Positions 15,599 through 24,624 of a stretch of DNA of 36,579 nucleotides are shown piece by piece. Numbering within the stretch: position 1 is the first letter of the stretch; every line of letters starts with the position of its first letter. Made by a program: the position numbers and the translations under genes. Under the pieces are notes generated by a model. That model worked only from the letters and a program-made list of their open reading frames with translations. It was not told the DNA's origin and did no database searches. This DNA comes from Kistimonas sp. bin40 (lineage in GTDB: Bacteria > Pseudomonadota > Gammaproteobacteria > Pseudomonadales > Endozoicomonadaceae): the NCBI GenBank assembly GCA_002238585.1, contig MPMQ01000031.1:1-36579 (forward strand), in the 5' to 3' direction.

Positions 15599-17793
15599 TC
15601 AGTTCCTTCGACGTTTTCATCTCTATTATCGATGTTGTTTTCCCATTTGGCGCAGATGTTTTCGATATCAGGTGTCTTACCATTGGTGGACCAGCTTTTG
15701 AAAAATTGAGGATTTTTACTTCGCGGAGCCGGGTCAACTTCTCGCATTTCAACCAATGCAGGAGCCTGAACACATTCTCCAAGTACAAGGGCGCTTCTTG
15801 GAGCCAGTGCAGATAACTGTTCCAGTAATTGCCCATATATCCCAGGGACAATTTCTCGAAAGTACCGAAGGTCTTCCGGATTTTGCAGTCGATGCACCAC
15901 GAAGGAGTTGCATTGCGAAAGCACCGTCTTAGACATCTCACTTGGTCTTTGAGAAGCGACAACTAATCCTAATCCAAATTTACGCCCCTCGCGTGCTATC
16001 CGTTCAAATACTTGCTTCGAGATAGAGTCGTCTTCATTCTTCTTGCCTTCTCGGATGTAGTTCTGGGCCTCTTCAAGAATAAGCACAACAGGGAATTCAC
16101 CACGGCCGATACCACTTTCTGGAAAGCTTATCCGTTGCATAAATTCGTGGATCAATCGCCCAATAAGAGCTGTAACATTCTCCAAAACCTCTGAGGCTAA
16201 GAGACTGAGATCAACAATAACGACATTGGATCTTGAGGAACCCTTACGCTGCCTATCGTAAAAGGGAAGTTGGCTATCCTGATGGTTTCCAGAATCGGAT
16301 AACTCACTCTGGGGATTGCTTTCCAGACCGAGTAGATCCCGTAAAAAGGCGGCAAGTGAGTGCTTTATCTTAGGCCATTCCTTTGTTGATGGACCGAAAA
16401 GAAAATCGAATCTTGAATCCTCAAGAAGACTGAATATTCGCATAAGCATGGTAGAGCAATTATCCCTTGCTCTGCTTGAGCTTCCATCATTTCTGGACAT
16501 GGCCTCTTCAATATGTCGATAACGGAAATCCGTACGACTAAAATAAGAAGGGCAGTCAGCTGTGGCCATTGAGAGCGATTTATCACCATCCGGCAGGCGC
16601 GAGAGAGTAGACAACAGAGGGTCCATCTGGCCTTTGATTTTGGCTTGTTTTCCAAGATCAATTTGAGCATAGGACTCGAACTTTCCACCTTCGGAGGATA
16701 TTCCGTCCCTGACAATGTTGCAGACGGTTGTAAAAAGATTCTTTAAGTTGTCAGGAGTGACTGAAGGATATGCTTGGCCTAGTGTAATAGCGGCTGTATT
16801 GGCAGAATTGTTGAGATAATATACGAGGCCATCACACAGCTGACGGATGGCCTTTGCATCACTTTTATCACCACCAGAGCAATAACCTAAAACACGGTTA
16901 CATTCTTTGATTAAATCTTGTCGTAATTGAAGCCATGCACTCCCGGTACTGGAGCTGTTACGTGCAGAGGAAAGCGCATTAAGCAGGACTGGCCTTTGCA
17001 TACCGGGAGAGGCTCGGAAAATCCGTACAAAGTCATTGGAATCCATAAACCAGTATGGGATCGCCAGCTTTCCTTTCTCATTTGGATCTGTTGGAATGTA
17101 TAGAGATTTAAACGCAGGCTTGGCATCGCTCCATTGGTTCCCGTTCACTTTTTGAAAAGCCGATCGATACTCGCCATTCGTGTCCAAGATGACAAATCGT
17201 GTTTGATCCACCTGTGGATGCTCAATCACAGACTGCAAAATTGTTGCTATGGAACAAGATTTTCCAGAGCCAGTGCTCCCAATAATTGCAGCGTGCTTGC
17301 CGAAAAATTTGTCGGGATCAATTTTGATTTCATAATCTGGAAAAACCGCAGATCGTCCAACAGAGATACAGTATCCCGGTTCATCAGAATCATAGTTGCG
17401 GACACATTTTTTACCGAAAATAGCATCCAGATCTTCACGCTTTGTGATCAATACCGGTGAGTCCAGTATCGGGAAAAGATTAATTCCTTGCTTAAATTCA
17501 TTTTCGTCAATCGTACCAATCATAGTTGCTTTCATCAGGCGTCGAGATAAAGGCAATGACACTATTGTTTTATCTGCCTTGAGCTCACTTTCTTCTGTGA
17601 GGACAATGCGTGACACCATGGCAACAATTCTTCGGAAGCCAACAGGTATGATTACATAAGAATTGATCGACCCGACCTCAATGGTTCCTTCATATGTTGA
17701 GCGGGTGAGAGCTTTCAGTTCCCGATTCAGCTCTATGGTCACTTGAGCTGTGTCAACAGCAACAACACGGCCGATTTCATGATCATTCGTCAT
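15595..17793 (-). CDS. herA: HerA-type FtsK/HerA ATPase of a SIR2-HerA defence pair
   Basis: The product is about 732 residues. A HAS-barrel-like beta-rich N-terminus (GRVVAVDTAQVTIELN; SYVIIPVGFRRIVAMV) is followed by Walker A IGSTGSGKSCS (about residue 172), Walker B VVLILEEAQNYI (about 585-596), and the arginine-finger/sensor region GLVVASQRPSEMSKTVLSQC (about 620-640). I chose the ATG at 17793 because GGAG lies 7 bases upstream. A TTG two codons earlier is possible. It overlaps the SIR2 gene stop by 11 bp, so the two are coupled. HerA forms hexamers and, with SIR2, gives anti-phage activity through NAD depletion and DNA attack (established for SIR2-HerA/Nezha). AT-rich codon use differs from the Wadjet genes, suggesting separate acquisition. 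Confidence 0.88.
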   Translation of the reverse strand: MTNDHEIGRVVAVDTAQVTIELNRELKALTRSTYEGTIEVGSINSYVIIPVGFRRIVAMVSRIVLTEESELKADKTIVSLPLSRRLMKATMIGTIDENEFKQGINLFPILDSPVLITKREDLDAIFGKKCVRNYDSDEPGYCISVGRSAVFPDYEIKIDPDKFFGKHAAIIGSTGSGKSCSIATILQSVIEHPQVDQTRFVILDTNGEYRSAFQKVNGNQWSDAKPAFKSLYIPTDPNEKGKLAIPYWFMDSNDFVRIFRASPGMQRPVLLNALSSARNSSSTGSAWLQLRQDLIKECNRVLGYCSGGDKSDAKAIRQLCDGLVYYLNNSANTAAITLGQAYPSVTPDNLKNLFTTVCNIVRDGISSEGGKFESYAQIDLGKQAKIKGQMDPLLSTLSRLPDGDKSLSMATADCPSYFSRTDFRYRHIEEAMSRNDGSSSRARDNCSTMLMRIFSLLEDSRFDFLFGPSTKEWPKIKHSLAAFLRDLLGLESNPQSELSDSGNHQDSQLPFYDRQRKGSSRSNVVIVDLSLLASEVLENVTALIGRLIHEFMQRISFPESGIGRGEFPVVLILEEAQNYIREGKKNEDDSISKQVFERIAREGRKFGLGLVVASQRPSEMSKTVLSQCNSFVVHRLQNPEDLRYFREIVPGIYGQLLEQLSALAPRSALVLGECVQAPALVEMREVDPAPRSKNPQFFKSWSTNGKTPDIENICAKWENNIDNRDENVEGTE

Positions 17794-19195
17794 CGTCAAT
17801 CTCCGGCTGGACTTCTGTCAAGGCGAGAGCCTTGAATGTCTTCATGACTTTGGCATTAATCTCTTCTTCTCTGAGATCAGGAAGCAGTTTTTTAACAAAC
17901 TGTTCGAATGTACCAAGATTCCACCCTGAAATAATCCAAACCCGTTCATCGTCAATTTCCTGCAGTTCCTTGAAAAAATCGCTGCTCGGGCTGGGGTCCA
18001 CAATAATCAATGTAAAGCTTGGTATTGTTAATGCCTGTCGAATAATCGCATTCACATGCTCATCACCAAACCCGTATCCAATGGTGAAAAGAACGGATTG
18101 GGGCTGGATAACCGCATTACCAAATCGGCGGAACAATTCAGAATACGGTAACCCAAGTGCCTGCCCATATTTTAACGGTGATGGATATATCAGAACGTCA
18201 TCATCTTCACATTGTTGGTTGAAAAAGGTTGCATAGAGACCATACGGATTTTCCCAACCTTGATCGGTTCTATGCCACGTGATTGACCCATGAAGTTTGT
18301 ATAAATGTAAAGCTCTGTCGAAACGATGCACTCGGCCTTCTGTAGTCTGTGCAGGGAAATAGAAATCAAGGTCGTAGGATTCAGGCCGAAAGATTCGTTT
18401 CAGGTTGCCGACAAACCCGTCAACCAACACGGCGCCTTCAGCATCAGCTCCCTGTTCAATCAGGGTGTCATAATTGAGTGTGAAGAGGTTTGCCCGTCGA
18501 AGGTTCAAAGGTCTTGTCAATATCTTCTTTATAAACTTTCTGTGGGCATCCACTTTGGCTTCATAGCCTGCTGCCGGGAGATTTATAAGATCAGTTAGGC
18601 ATCCTGTAATTTTTCGGATCAACGCTTCCAGATTGCCTTTTTTCAGTATAAGAGCGTCAGCTCCAGTGCGACTGATTGTGATTGCATCCGCGAAAATTCC
18701 GATACCTGATCGCCACATATGCAGATGGCTCAGGTAATCTTCAAGGTTTATGCATATGGCTTTGGCTTCCGTTTTGTTAGCCAATGGATATTTTTTTTGG
18801 CGGTCGTCGAAACAATAGCTTTTCCCTGATATCAGTGAAGCTGTTTCATAAAAACAGTGTATCCACTCAGGCACGCCCGTTTCTGTTTTTTCGCTCTTGG
18901 CCGCTGCAAGCAAAGCATCTTCAAGAGGCTTAGGGATGTTGGCTAAAGAAACACCGCCAGCAGCTATTGAAGCACCAGCTCCAAGCAGAAAGGCAACATT
19001 GTCAGTCTTTAACAATGTTCCCATGCGCACTCGGGTTTCTTTCAGTACCTCGAGCAATTTTTTGTCAGCCTTGGAAGAACCAACATCCTCTCTATCTAGG
19101 CCTTCAGGGGTCAGCGGGAGAATCTTTTTTTTAATCAGGTCATCTGTACCAATTTGAATCTTATACTCTGAAAATTCGTTTGCGCCATTGTTCAT
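17783..19195 (-). CDS. SIR2-domain NADase-type defence protein (partner of HerA)
   Basis: The product is about 470 residues from the ATG at 19195, which has a near-perfect ribosome binding site (AAGGAGGG, 6-7 bases upstream). The frame extends to 19303 but runs into the upstream res fragment, so that start is rejected. SIR2 fold motifs: nucleotide loop FLLGAGASIAAGG (69-81), LFTLNYDTLIE (about 237-247, catalytic Asn), LYKLHGSITW (about 300-309, catalytic His) and IGYGFGDEHVNAII (about 371-384). Residues for NAD binding and hydrolysis are present. Coupled to herA downstream. Predicted to hydrolyse NAD on phage infection, established for the family and inferred here. Confidence 0.9.
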   Translation of the reverse strand: MNNGANEFSEYKIQIGTDDLIKKKILPLTPEGLDREDVGSSKADKKLLEVLKETRVRMGTLLKTDNVAFLLGAGASIAAGGVSLANIPKPLEDALLAAAKSEKTETGVPEWIHCFYETASLISGKSYCFDDRQKKYPLANKTEAKAICINLEDYLSHLHMWRSGIGIFADAITISRTGADALILKKGNLEALIRKITGCLTDLINLPAAGYEAKVDAHRKFIKKILTRPLNLRRANLFTLNYDTLIEQGADAEGAVLVDGFVGNLKRIFRPESYDLDFYFPAQTTEGRVHRFDRALHLYKLHGSITWHRTDQGWENPYGLYATFFNQQCEDDDVLIYPSPLKYGQALGLPYSELFRRFGNAVIQPQSVLFTIGYGFGDEHVNAIIRQALTIPSFTLIIVDPSPSSDFFKELQEIDDERVWIISGWNLGTFEQFVKKLLPDLREEEINAKVMKTFKALALTEVQPEIDDDE

Positions 19196-19212
19196 AAGAT
19201 CCCTCCTTTCTA

Positions 19213-19599
19213 TTAAACCCAGGTTCCTGAAAAGTCCTTGAACGCATTTGTGACAGCGAGCCCAACCTCTTTGCCCAAGGCTTTGAAGTGTTCCTTGCCA
19301 CATGCAATCTTGGCTTTTTCAGTTGGGCGTAGCGTATCGGTGAATAGGGTGCTTTTGGTCTCAACAACAAAGTACAGCTTTTCTTTGCCATTCACCTCAA
19401 TCAACACACCCCAGTCCGGGTTGTAGGTGCCCAGCGGTGTATCGATTTTGAACCAGTCCGGGAGCTTGGCGTAGAGCTTGATGTCACCGCCGCACTCAAA
19501 GGCGGTAGCAAACCCCAGTTCTACATCGGAATCGTAGATCACATGGTCAAAGACCGATTTCCGGCTTGCGACCATGCTTTTGTGCAGTTGAATGTTCAT
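19213..19599 (-). pseudogene. C-terminal nuclease fragment of a type III restriction (Res) subunit
   Basis: The 128 residues match the end of type III Res proteins: HVIYDSDVE, IKLYAKLPDWFKIDTPLGTY, NPDWGVL and the PD-ExK lysine in FVVETKST, then KIACGKEHFKAL. Full Res is roughly 900-1000 residues, so the helicase part is gone. The frame is closed by a stop eight codons upstream of the ATG at 19599. No mod gene is present. It lies 17 bp before the SIR2 gene. It might still be expressed as a free nuclease domain, since its own frame is intact, but a relic is more likely. Confidence 0.7.
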
Positions 19600-19730
19600 T
19601 CTGATTGACTCCGGAGTCGGTCTATGAGCTCACTCATTGTTGCAGGTCCCACAAATAATGCACGACGCCTGATGTATAGGCGATCATCCGGGGCCGGCAC
19701 ATATATGCGTATGTTGTCGTAATTGTCGGG
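19596..19730 (-). pseudogene. 3' end of an unidentified gene, truncated at a joint
   Basis: A leftward frame (PDNYDNIRIYVPAPDDRLYI, then RRRALFVGPATMSELIDRL) ends in a TGA that overlaps the next ATG as ATGA, the usual sign of a coupled upstream gene. It has no start of its own and runs into sequence homologous to the TPR-like gene start at about 19730-19760. I read it as the surviving tail of a gene from the former restriction locus. The family is not recognised. Confidence 0.4.
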
Positions 19731-19967
19731 GCGGGAAGAAGGCGAAAGGTGTCGTCTGTTCCTACCAGTATCCGAGGGTGAGTGGTGCAGTACCGAGGCC
19801 CCCGTTGAGGCATGGGCCGCTGTTCATGACCCGACGGCTTGCTTGATGAAACCCCACTTGGGACAGGGACATATCAAGAACGTACTGCAGGGTGTGGGCT
19901 GGCCGACTGTGAAAATCGCAAGGGCGACCATAATGGCCTCCGCGCCCGTAGCGACCTATGGATGCAT
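19731..19967 (-). pseudogene. 5' remnant of a second TPR-like gene
   Basis: The sequence read leftward from an ATG at 19967 aligns with the start of the intact TPR-like gene at 24258. Shared segments include CTACGGGCGCG, TATGGTCG/TATGAACG followed by CCTTGCGA, GGCCAGCCCAC/GGCCGGCCCAC, CATGAACA, GGGGGCC and CACCACTCACC/CACCACCCTG. A single-base deletion creates TAG as the fourth codon, and the homology stops at the joint with the restriction remnant. The bulk of this copy is missing, so the defence island probably replaced it. Confidence 0.6.
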
Positions 19968-20412
19968 AGTCTTCATTCAATGCCCTGGCCGCACCCTGTT
20001 CCGTCTGCAAAGATACAGACAGAAGACGTGAGGCAGTGGACGTAAGACTATGGACGCAAGACAGGTGACACGTTTTTCCGTCAAGTATGTTCATGAATCA
20101 AGTGGTGCCGCAGGGGCCAGACCCAACGGCTGCGGGAAGCCGTCCAGACAGAAGACACAAACAGCACCTCGCCATGCGGAACGAGGTGCCGCCGGATTCT
20201 CAATACCAGCTTTTGATCACATCTGGAGCTTGCTGGAAGCCATGACCGACGAGCATCTGCGTATGGAAAAGAGATAGAAGCACTTTTCATGCAGAATCAG
20301 TCAGGATGACTGACACCCGTGTCCGGAAGTGAGAAAGGGGACCTGTGCAACAAGGGCAGCCCCTTGTGCTGGAGCATCCGGCTCTCAGGTGCACAGGAAA
20401 GGGAAACGCCAG
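19968..20412. other. Intergenic region homologous to the upstream region of the TPR-like gene
   Basis: No gene is supported. Several blocks resemble 24260-24720 in the same order: CAGACAG/AAGACAG, GCCATG followed by CGGATT, CAGCT followed by GATCA, ATGACTGACA, and the GGAGCATCC block near the gene end. It is therefore the spacer between members of a tandem gene family, probably carrying the promoter of the lost copy. Confidence 0.5.
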
Positions 20413-23400
20413 TCAATAAGCGACAGTGTTCATCTTCGCAAGGCGCGCCCTGAGTGCCTGCTCCTTGTCGCGCCAGGACTGATCCTGATCCAGCTGTTGC
20501 CGATTGGGGTCTATCCTGTAGGCCGCCTCAAAGAGAGAGTGGGCTCTGGTCATAAACTCCTTCGGCTTTCGCGGCCGGATGTCCCAAGCCCGCAGCATGG
20601 CTTTCGGCCAGAAGGATAAGGCACGATAGCAATGCGCCAGCTGACTGAGACAGGAGGCGTTGGTGCCTCCACTGAACTCTGCTGCAAGAGCGGCATGCGC
20701 GAGTGCCTTTCCCAGAAGAGTCAGATGCTCCGAACCAATATTCGTCACAGCCATCAGCTCACGGAAGAAGCGAATGCTCAAGTGTAACTGCGCTTCAAAT
20801 TCTGTAAACAGCCGCCGGTCGAGCCGCAGTTCATCGAACTGCTGCCACATGCCCATGTCAACGAAACAGGCCCCCAAAGCCAGTTCTGTCTCTTTGTCAT
20901 TACAAGGCGTGTTAACTTGCCCTCTGGCTGACCGGGTGCGCAGCCGGGTCAAAATAGCCAGCGTCTGTGCCAGATTGTCAGGGCCTCCCATAAGCTGGAG
21001 ATGCCTGGCAAGAGTCAGCTCAATATCTTTGTCATCACAAGGCGTATTCTGCTGCCCTCCAGCGGCCCGGGTGCGTAAACGGGTAAAGATGGTCAACGCC
21101 CGTTTCAGGTTCTTTTTCCCCCTCATAAACTGAAGGTGCCTGCCAAGGGCGAGCTCAATGTCCTTGTCATGGCAGGGGGTGTTCTCCTTCCCTTGGGCGG
21201 CTTGGGTACGCAGCCGGGTAAGGATAGCCAGACCCCGTTCCAGATTGTCCGTGCCTCCCCTTGTCTGGAGCAACTGGGCAAGTGCCAACTCAATGTTCTT
21301 GTCATCACAAGGGGTGTTGGCTTGCCCCCTGGCGGCTCGGGTACGCAGTCGGGTAACCATAGCCAGTGCCCGCTCCAGATTGTCCGTGCCTCCCATTGTG
21401 CGGAGCAGCTTGGCAAGGCCCAATTCAATGTTCTTGTCATCACAGGGGGTGTGCGGCACGCCTTTGGCAGCCCGGGTTCGTAATCGCGTAAATATGCCCA
21501 GTGCCCGCTCCAGGTTGTCCGCACCTCCTGTAGCCTGGAGTAAAAAACCCAGGGCCAGCTCAATAGTCTCGTCATCACAGGGGGTGTTGGCCTGCCCTTT
21601 GGTGGCCCGGATGCGCAGCCTTGTAAAAATAGCCAGCGCCTGCTCCAGATACTCAGGCCCCCCCATAAGCTGGAGACACCGGCCGAGCGCTATTTCAATC
21701 TCCTTGTCATCGCAGGGAGTGTCCAGCCTTCCTCCGGCGGCCCGGGTGCGCAACCGGGTATAGATGGCCAGTGCCTTCATTATGTTGTCCGTGCCGCCCG
21801 TGCGCTCAAGGTGCCTGCCAAGGGTCAACTCAATATTCTGGTCATCGCAAGGGGTGTCCACCCTGCCCCCGGCGGCCCGGGTGCGCAGCCGGGTATAGAT
21901 GGCCAGTGCCTTTTCCATGTTGTCTGTGCCCCCCATGAGTTCGAGGTGCCTGCCAAGCGCCAGCTCAATCTCCTTGTCGTTACAGGCAGTGTTGGCTTGT
22001 CCCCGGGCCGCCTGGCTGCGCAGCCGGGTAAAAATAGCCTGTGCGCACTCCATGTTGTGGGCGCCTCCTGTCGTCTGGAGCAAAATGGCAAGACTCAGTT
22101 CAATATTCCTGTCATCACAGGGCGTGTTTTCCTGTCCGCCAGCGGCCTGGGTGCGCAACCGGGTATAAATGGCCAGCGATTTTTCCAGGTTGTCTGTGCC
22201 CCCCATACACTGGAGGTGTCTTGCAAGGGTGAGCTCGATGTCCTTGTCACCACAGGGGGTATTCTCCCTCCCCCTGGCGACCAGGGCACGCAGCCGGGTA
22301 TAGATGGCCAGTGCCTGCTCCATGTTTGCCCTGCCTCCCATTGCCTGGAGCAGCCTGCCAAGGGCCAACTCAATTTCCTTGTCATTGCAGGGCGTGTCCG
22401 CCAGGCCTTTGGCAGCCCGGGTGCGCCACCGGACAAGAATGTCCCGGGCCTGCTCCAGATTGTCCAGGCCCCCCAATTTCTGCAGGTTTCTGGCAAGGGC
22501 CAACTCAATCTCCCGGTCATCGCAGGGCGTGCCCGGCTGGCCCCTGGCGGCCCGGGTACGTAGCCGGGTATAGATGTCCCGGGCTTGTTCCAGATTGCTC
22601 ATGCCCCCCATGAGTTCGAGGTGCCTGCCAAGCGTCAATTCGATCTTTTTGTCGTCACGGCGGCTGGCTGGCTGGCCCTGGGCGGCCCGGGTGCGCAACC
22701 GGGTATAGATGGCCTGCGCCTTGAGCATGTTGTCCGTGCCGCCCATGCGCTCAAGATGTCTGCCGAGGGTCAACTCAATATTCTGGTCATCGCAAGGGGT
22801 GTCCACCCTGCCCCCGGCGGCCCGGGTGCGCAGCCTTGTGTAGATGGCCAGTGCCTTTTCCATGTTGTCTGTGCCCCCCATGAGTTCGAGGTGTCTGCCA
22901 AGCGCCAGCTCAATCTCCTTGTCGTCACAGGCGATGTTGGCTTGTCCCCGGGCCGCCTGGGCGCGCAGCCGGGTAAAAATAGCCAATGCGCACGCCATGT
23001 TGTGGGCGCCTCCTGTCGCCTGGAGCACAATGGCAAGGCGCAGTTCAAGATTCCTGTCCTCACAGGGCGTGTTTTCCTGTCCGCCAGCCGCCTCGGTGCG
23101 CAGCCGGGTATAAATAGCCAGCGACTTTTCCAGGTTGTCTGTGCCCCCCATAAGCTGGAGATGTCTTGCAAGGGTGAGCTCTATCTCCTTGTCACCACAG
23201 GGGATATTCTCCCTCCCCCCGGCGACCAGGGTACGCAGCCGGGTAAAGATGGTCAGCGCCTGCTCCATGTTGTCCCTGCCTCCCATGACCTGGAGCAGCC
23301 TGCCAAGGGCCAATTCAATTTCCTTGTCATTACAGGGCGTGTCCGGCAAGCCTTTGGCAGCCCGGGTGCGCCACCGGGTGAAGATGTCCCTGGCCTGCTC

Positions 23401-24258
23401 CAGATTGTCCAGGCCCCCCAATTTCTGAAGGTTCCTGCCAAGGGCCAACTCAATCTCCCGGTCAGCGCAGGGGGTGCCCGGCTGGCCCCGGGCGGCCCGG
23501 GTACGCAGCCGGGTATAGATATCCCGGGCTTGTTCCAGATTGCTCATGCCCCCCATGAGTTCGAGGTGCCGGCCAAGAGTCAATTCGATATTTTTGTCGT
23601 CACAGGGGGTGGCTGGCTGGCCCCGGGCGGCCCGGGTGCGCAGCCGGGTATAGATGGTCAGTGCCCGTTCCATGTTGTCAGAGCCGCCCAGGTCCTGCAG
23701 TATCCTGCCAAAGGCCAGACCATGCGTCTTGCACTCCTTGTCAGTCAGGCTGCGCTTGACATACAGCTGTTCAAACAGCGGAAAGGCTTCGCGCCAACAG
23801 CCTCGGGACCACAAAGCTCTGGCTTTGGTCATCACCAAACCCTTGTCGTTTTGAGTATCTGCTTCCAGGCTGTTTATAAAAGCAATGCAGTCGTCGTTTT
23901 TGTTGAGCTGAAACAATGCCCTCGCCTTTAATCGTGAAATTTGTCTGGAGGGATAGAGCAGTCCATGGTACTTGTCGACAAGAACTTCGGCCCTCTCCAG
24001 CGCGCGTTGAGGATGGGTTTGCAGGTAGCTGAAAGCCTCACGGATGTCTGCGTAGGTCGACACAGGGTGGTGAGCCGGGTGCCCGGCCCCCGGTTGCATC
24101 AGTGGCGGTTGTTCATGCCCTCTGCTGTTGCCTGGACACAAAACTTGCTGCGGCATGGGCGCGCAAGGCGTGCAGCGCACGGGCCGGGTGGGCCGGCCGT
24201 CTGGTTCGCAAGGACGTTCATAACGCCCTGCGCGCCCGTAGTGACTTGCTGGATACAT
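20413..24258 (-). CDS. Large TPR-like repeat protein, 21 x 45 residues
   Basis: The product is 1281 residues. The ATG at 24258 has GGGAG about 10 bases upstream. The first 60 residues are Pro/Arg/Gly-rich and low-complexity. Residues about 68-194 are helical and TPR-like (REAFSYLQTHPQRALERAEV; MTKARALWSRGCWREAFPLF). Residues 195-1139 are exactly 21 contiguous 45-residue repeats with core AIYTRLRTRAARGQ, then TPCDDKNIELALGRHLQ and MGGTDN. The C-terminus (1140-1281) is again helical (AHAALAAEFSGGTN, RAHSLFEAAYRIDP). There is no membrane segment or signal peptide. The superhelical repeat scaffold should bind proteins. Targets are unknown. It belongs to a tandem family with remnants on both sides. 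Such repeat proteins are common as host-interaction factors in symbionts, but here that is inference. Confidence 0.85.
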   Translation of the reverse strand: MYPASHYGRAGRYERPCEPDGRPTRPVRCTPCAPMPQQVLCPGNSRGHEQPPLMQPGAGHPAHHPVSTYADIREAFSYLQTHPQRALERAEVLVDKYHGLLYPSRQISRLKARALFQLNKNDDCIAFINSLEADTQNDKGLVMTKARALWSRGCWREAFPLFEQLYVKRSLTDKECKTHGLAFGRILQDLGGSDNMERALTIYTRLRTRAARGQPATPCDDKNIELTLGRHLELMGGMSNLEQARDIYTRLRTRAARGQPGTPCADREIELALGRNLQKLGGLDNLEQARDIFTRWRTRAAKGLPDTPCNDKEIELALGRLLQVMGGRDNMEQALTIFTRLRTLVAGGRENIPCGDKEIELTLARHLQLMGGTDNLEKSLAIYTRLRTEAAGGQENTPCEDRNLELRLAIVLQATGGAHNMACALAIFTRLRAQAARGQANIACDDKEIELALGRHLELMGGTDNMEKALAIYTRLRTRAAGGRVDTPCDDQNIELTLGRHLERMGGTDNMLKAQAIYTRLRTRAAQGQPASRRDDKKIELTLGRHLELMGGMSNLEQARDIYTRLRTRAARGQPGTPCDDREIELALARNLQKLGGLDNLEQARDILVRWRTRAAKGLADTPCNDKEIELALGRLLQAMGGRANMEQALAIYTRLRALVARGRENTPCGDKDIELTLARHLQCMGGTDNLEKSLAIYTRLRTQAAGGQENTPCDDRNIELSLAILLQTTGGAHNMECAQAIFTRLRSQAARGQANTACNDKEIELALGRHLELMGGTDNMEKALAIYTRLRTRAAGGRVDTPCDDQNIELTLGRHLERTGGTDNIMKALAIYTRLRTRAAGGRLDTPCDDKEIEIALGRCLQLMGGPEYLEQALAIFTRLRIRATKGQANTPCDDETIELALGFLLQATGGADNLERALGIFTRLRTRAAKGVPHTPCDDKNIELGLAKLLRTMGGTDNLERALAMVTRLRTRAARGQANTPCDDKNIELALAQLLQTRGGTDNLERGLAILTRLRTQAAQGKENTPCHDKDIELALGRHLQFMRGKKNLKRALTIFTRLRTRAAGGQQNTPCDDKDIELTLARHLQLMGGPDNLAQTLAILTRLRTRSARGQVNTPCNDKETELALGACFVDMGMWQQFDELRLDRRLFTEFEAQLHLSIRFFRELMAVTNIGSEHLTLLGKALAHAALAAEFSGGTNASCLSQLAHCYRALSFWPKAMLRAWDIRPRKPKEFMTRAHSLFEAAYRIDPNRQQLDQDQSWRDKEQALRARLAKMNTVAY
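20842..23676 (-). repeat. 21 tandem 135-bp coding repeats with a duplicated seven-unit block
   Basis: The period is exactly 135 bp without length variation. Units 1-7 (22732-23676) and 8-14 (21787-22731) correspond one to one: the distinctive units (LEQARDI..., EKSLAIY..., GRENTPCGDK...) recur in the same order, giving a 945-bp higher-order duplication. Units 15-21 (20842-21786) are more divergent and carry no third copy of the block. Conserved positions include Cys in TPCDD, the GG of MGGTD and the RLRT core. Confidence 0.92.
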
Positions 24259-24624
24259 AGCTCTGATACTCCCTCATGAAACAGGCCTTCCGCGTCCTGT
24301 TTCGTCTGGAAAATAAAGACAGTAGTCGTGGGACAGCTTGCCCTGCTCTCTTGGTCGAATGAACTTTCATGCCTTGGGTCATCTGGCGAGGGGCGGCTGA
24401 TGGCTTCTCGCCATTCGCCAAGACAAACGACACCCAAACAGTTTCGCCATGTGACAAAGCCCGGCCGGATTGTCGACGACAGCTGCCGATCAAGTCCGGC
24501 ACTCCTTCAAGGGCGAGTCCAGGGGCGATGAGAACTGATATAAGGACAACAAGAAGAGTTGTTGATTCACTGTTTGTCACAATGACTGACATGGCTGTTT
24601 AACAGTCCGAAGGGGCCACCGGTG

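Noticed and set aside
1698-19600. Island considered as a prophage or integrative element
   Set aside because: No integrase, structural, replication or conjugation gene and no attachment-site repeats were found. Only defence genes and remnants are present.
20842-23676. Regular repeats considered as a CRISPR array
   Set aside because: The 135-bp units are fully coding and diverge along their whole length. There is no short identical repeat with unrelated spacers and no cas gene.
22585-23931. Long open frame (448 codons) on the plus strand
   Set aside because: It is the antisense of the 45-residue repeats. The 135-bp period keeps the opposite strand open by chance, and the sense strand has the ribosome binding site, the non-repeat ends and the helical pattern.
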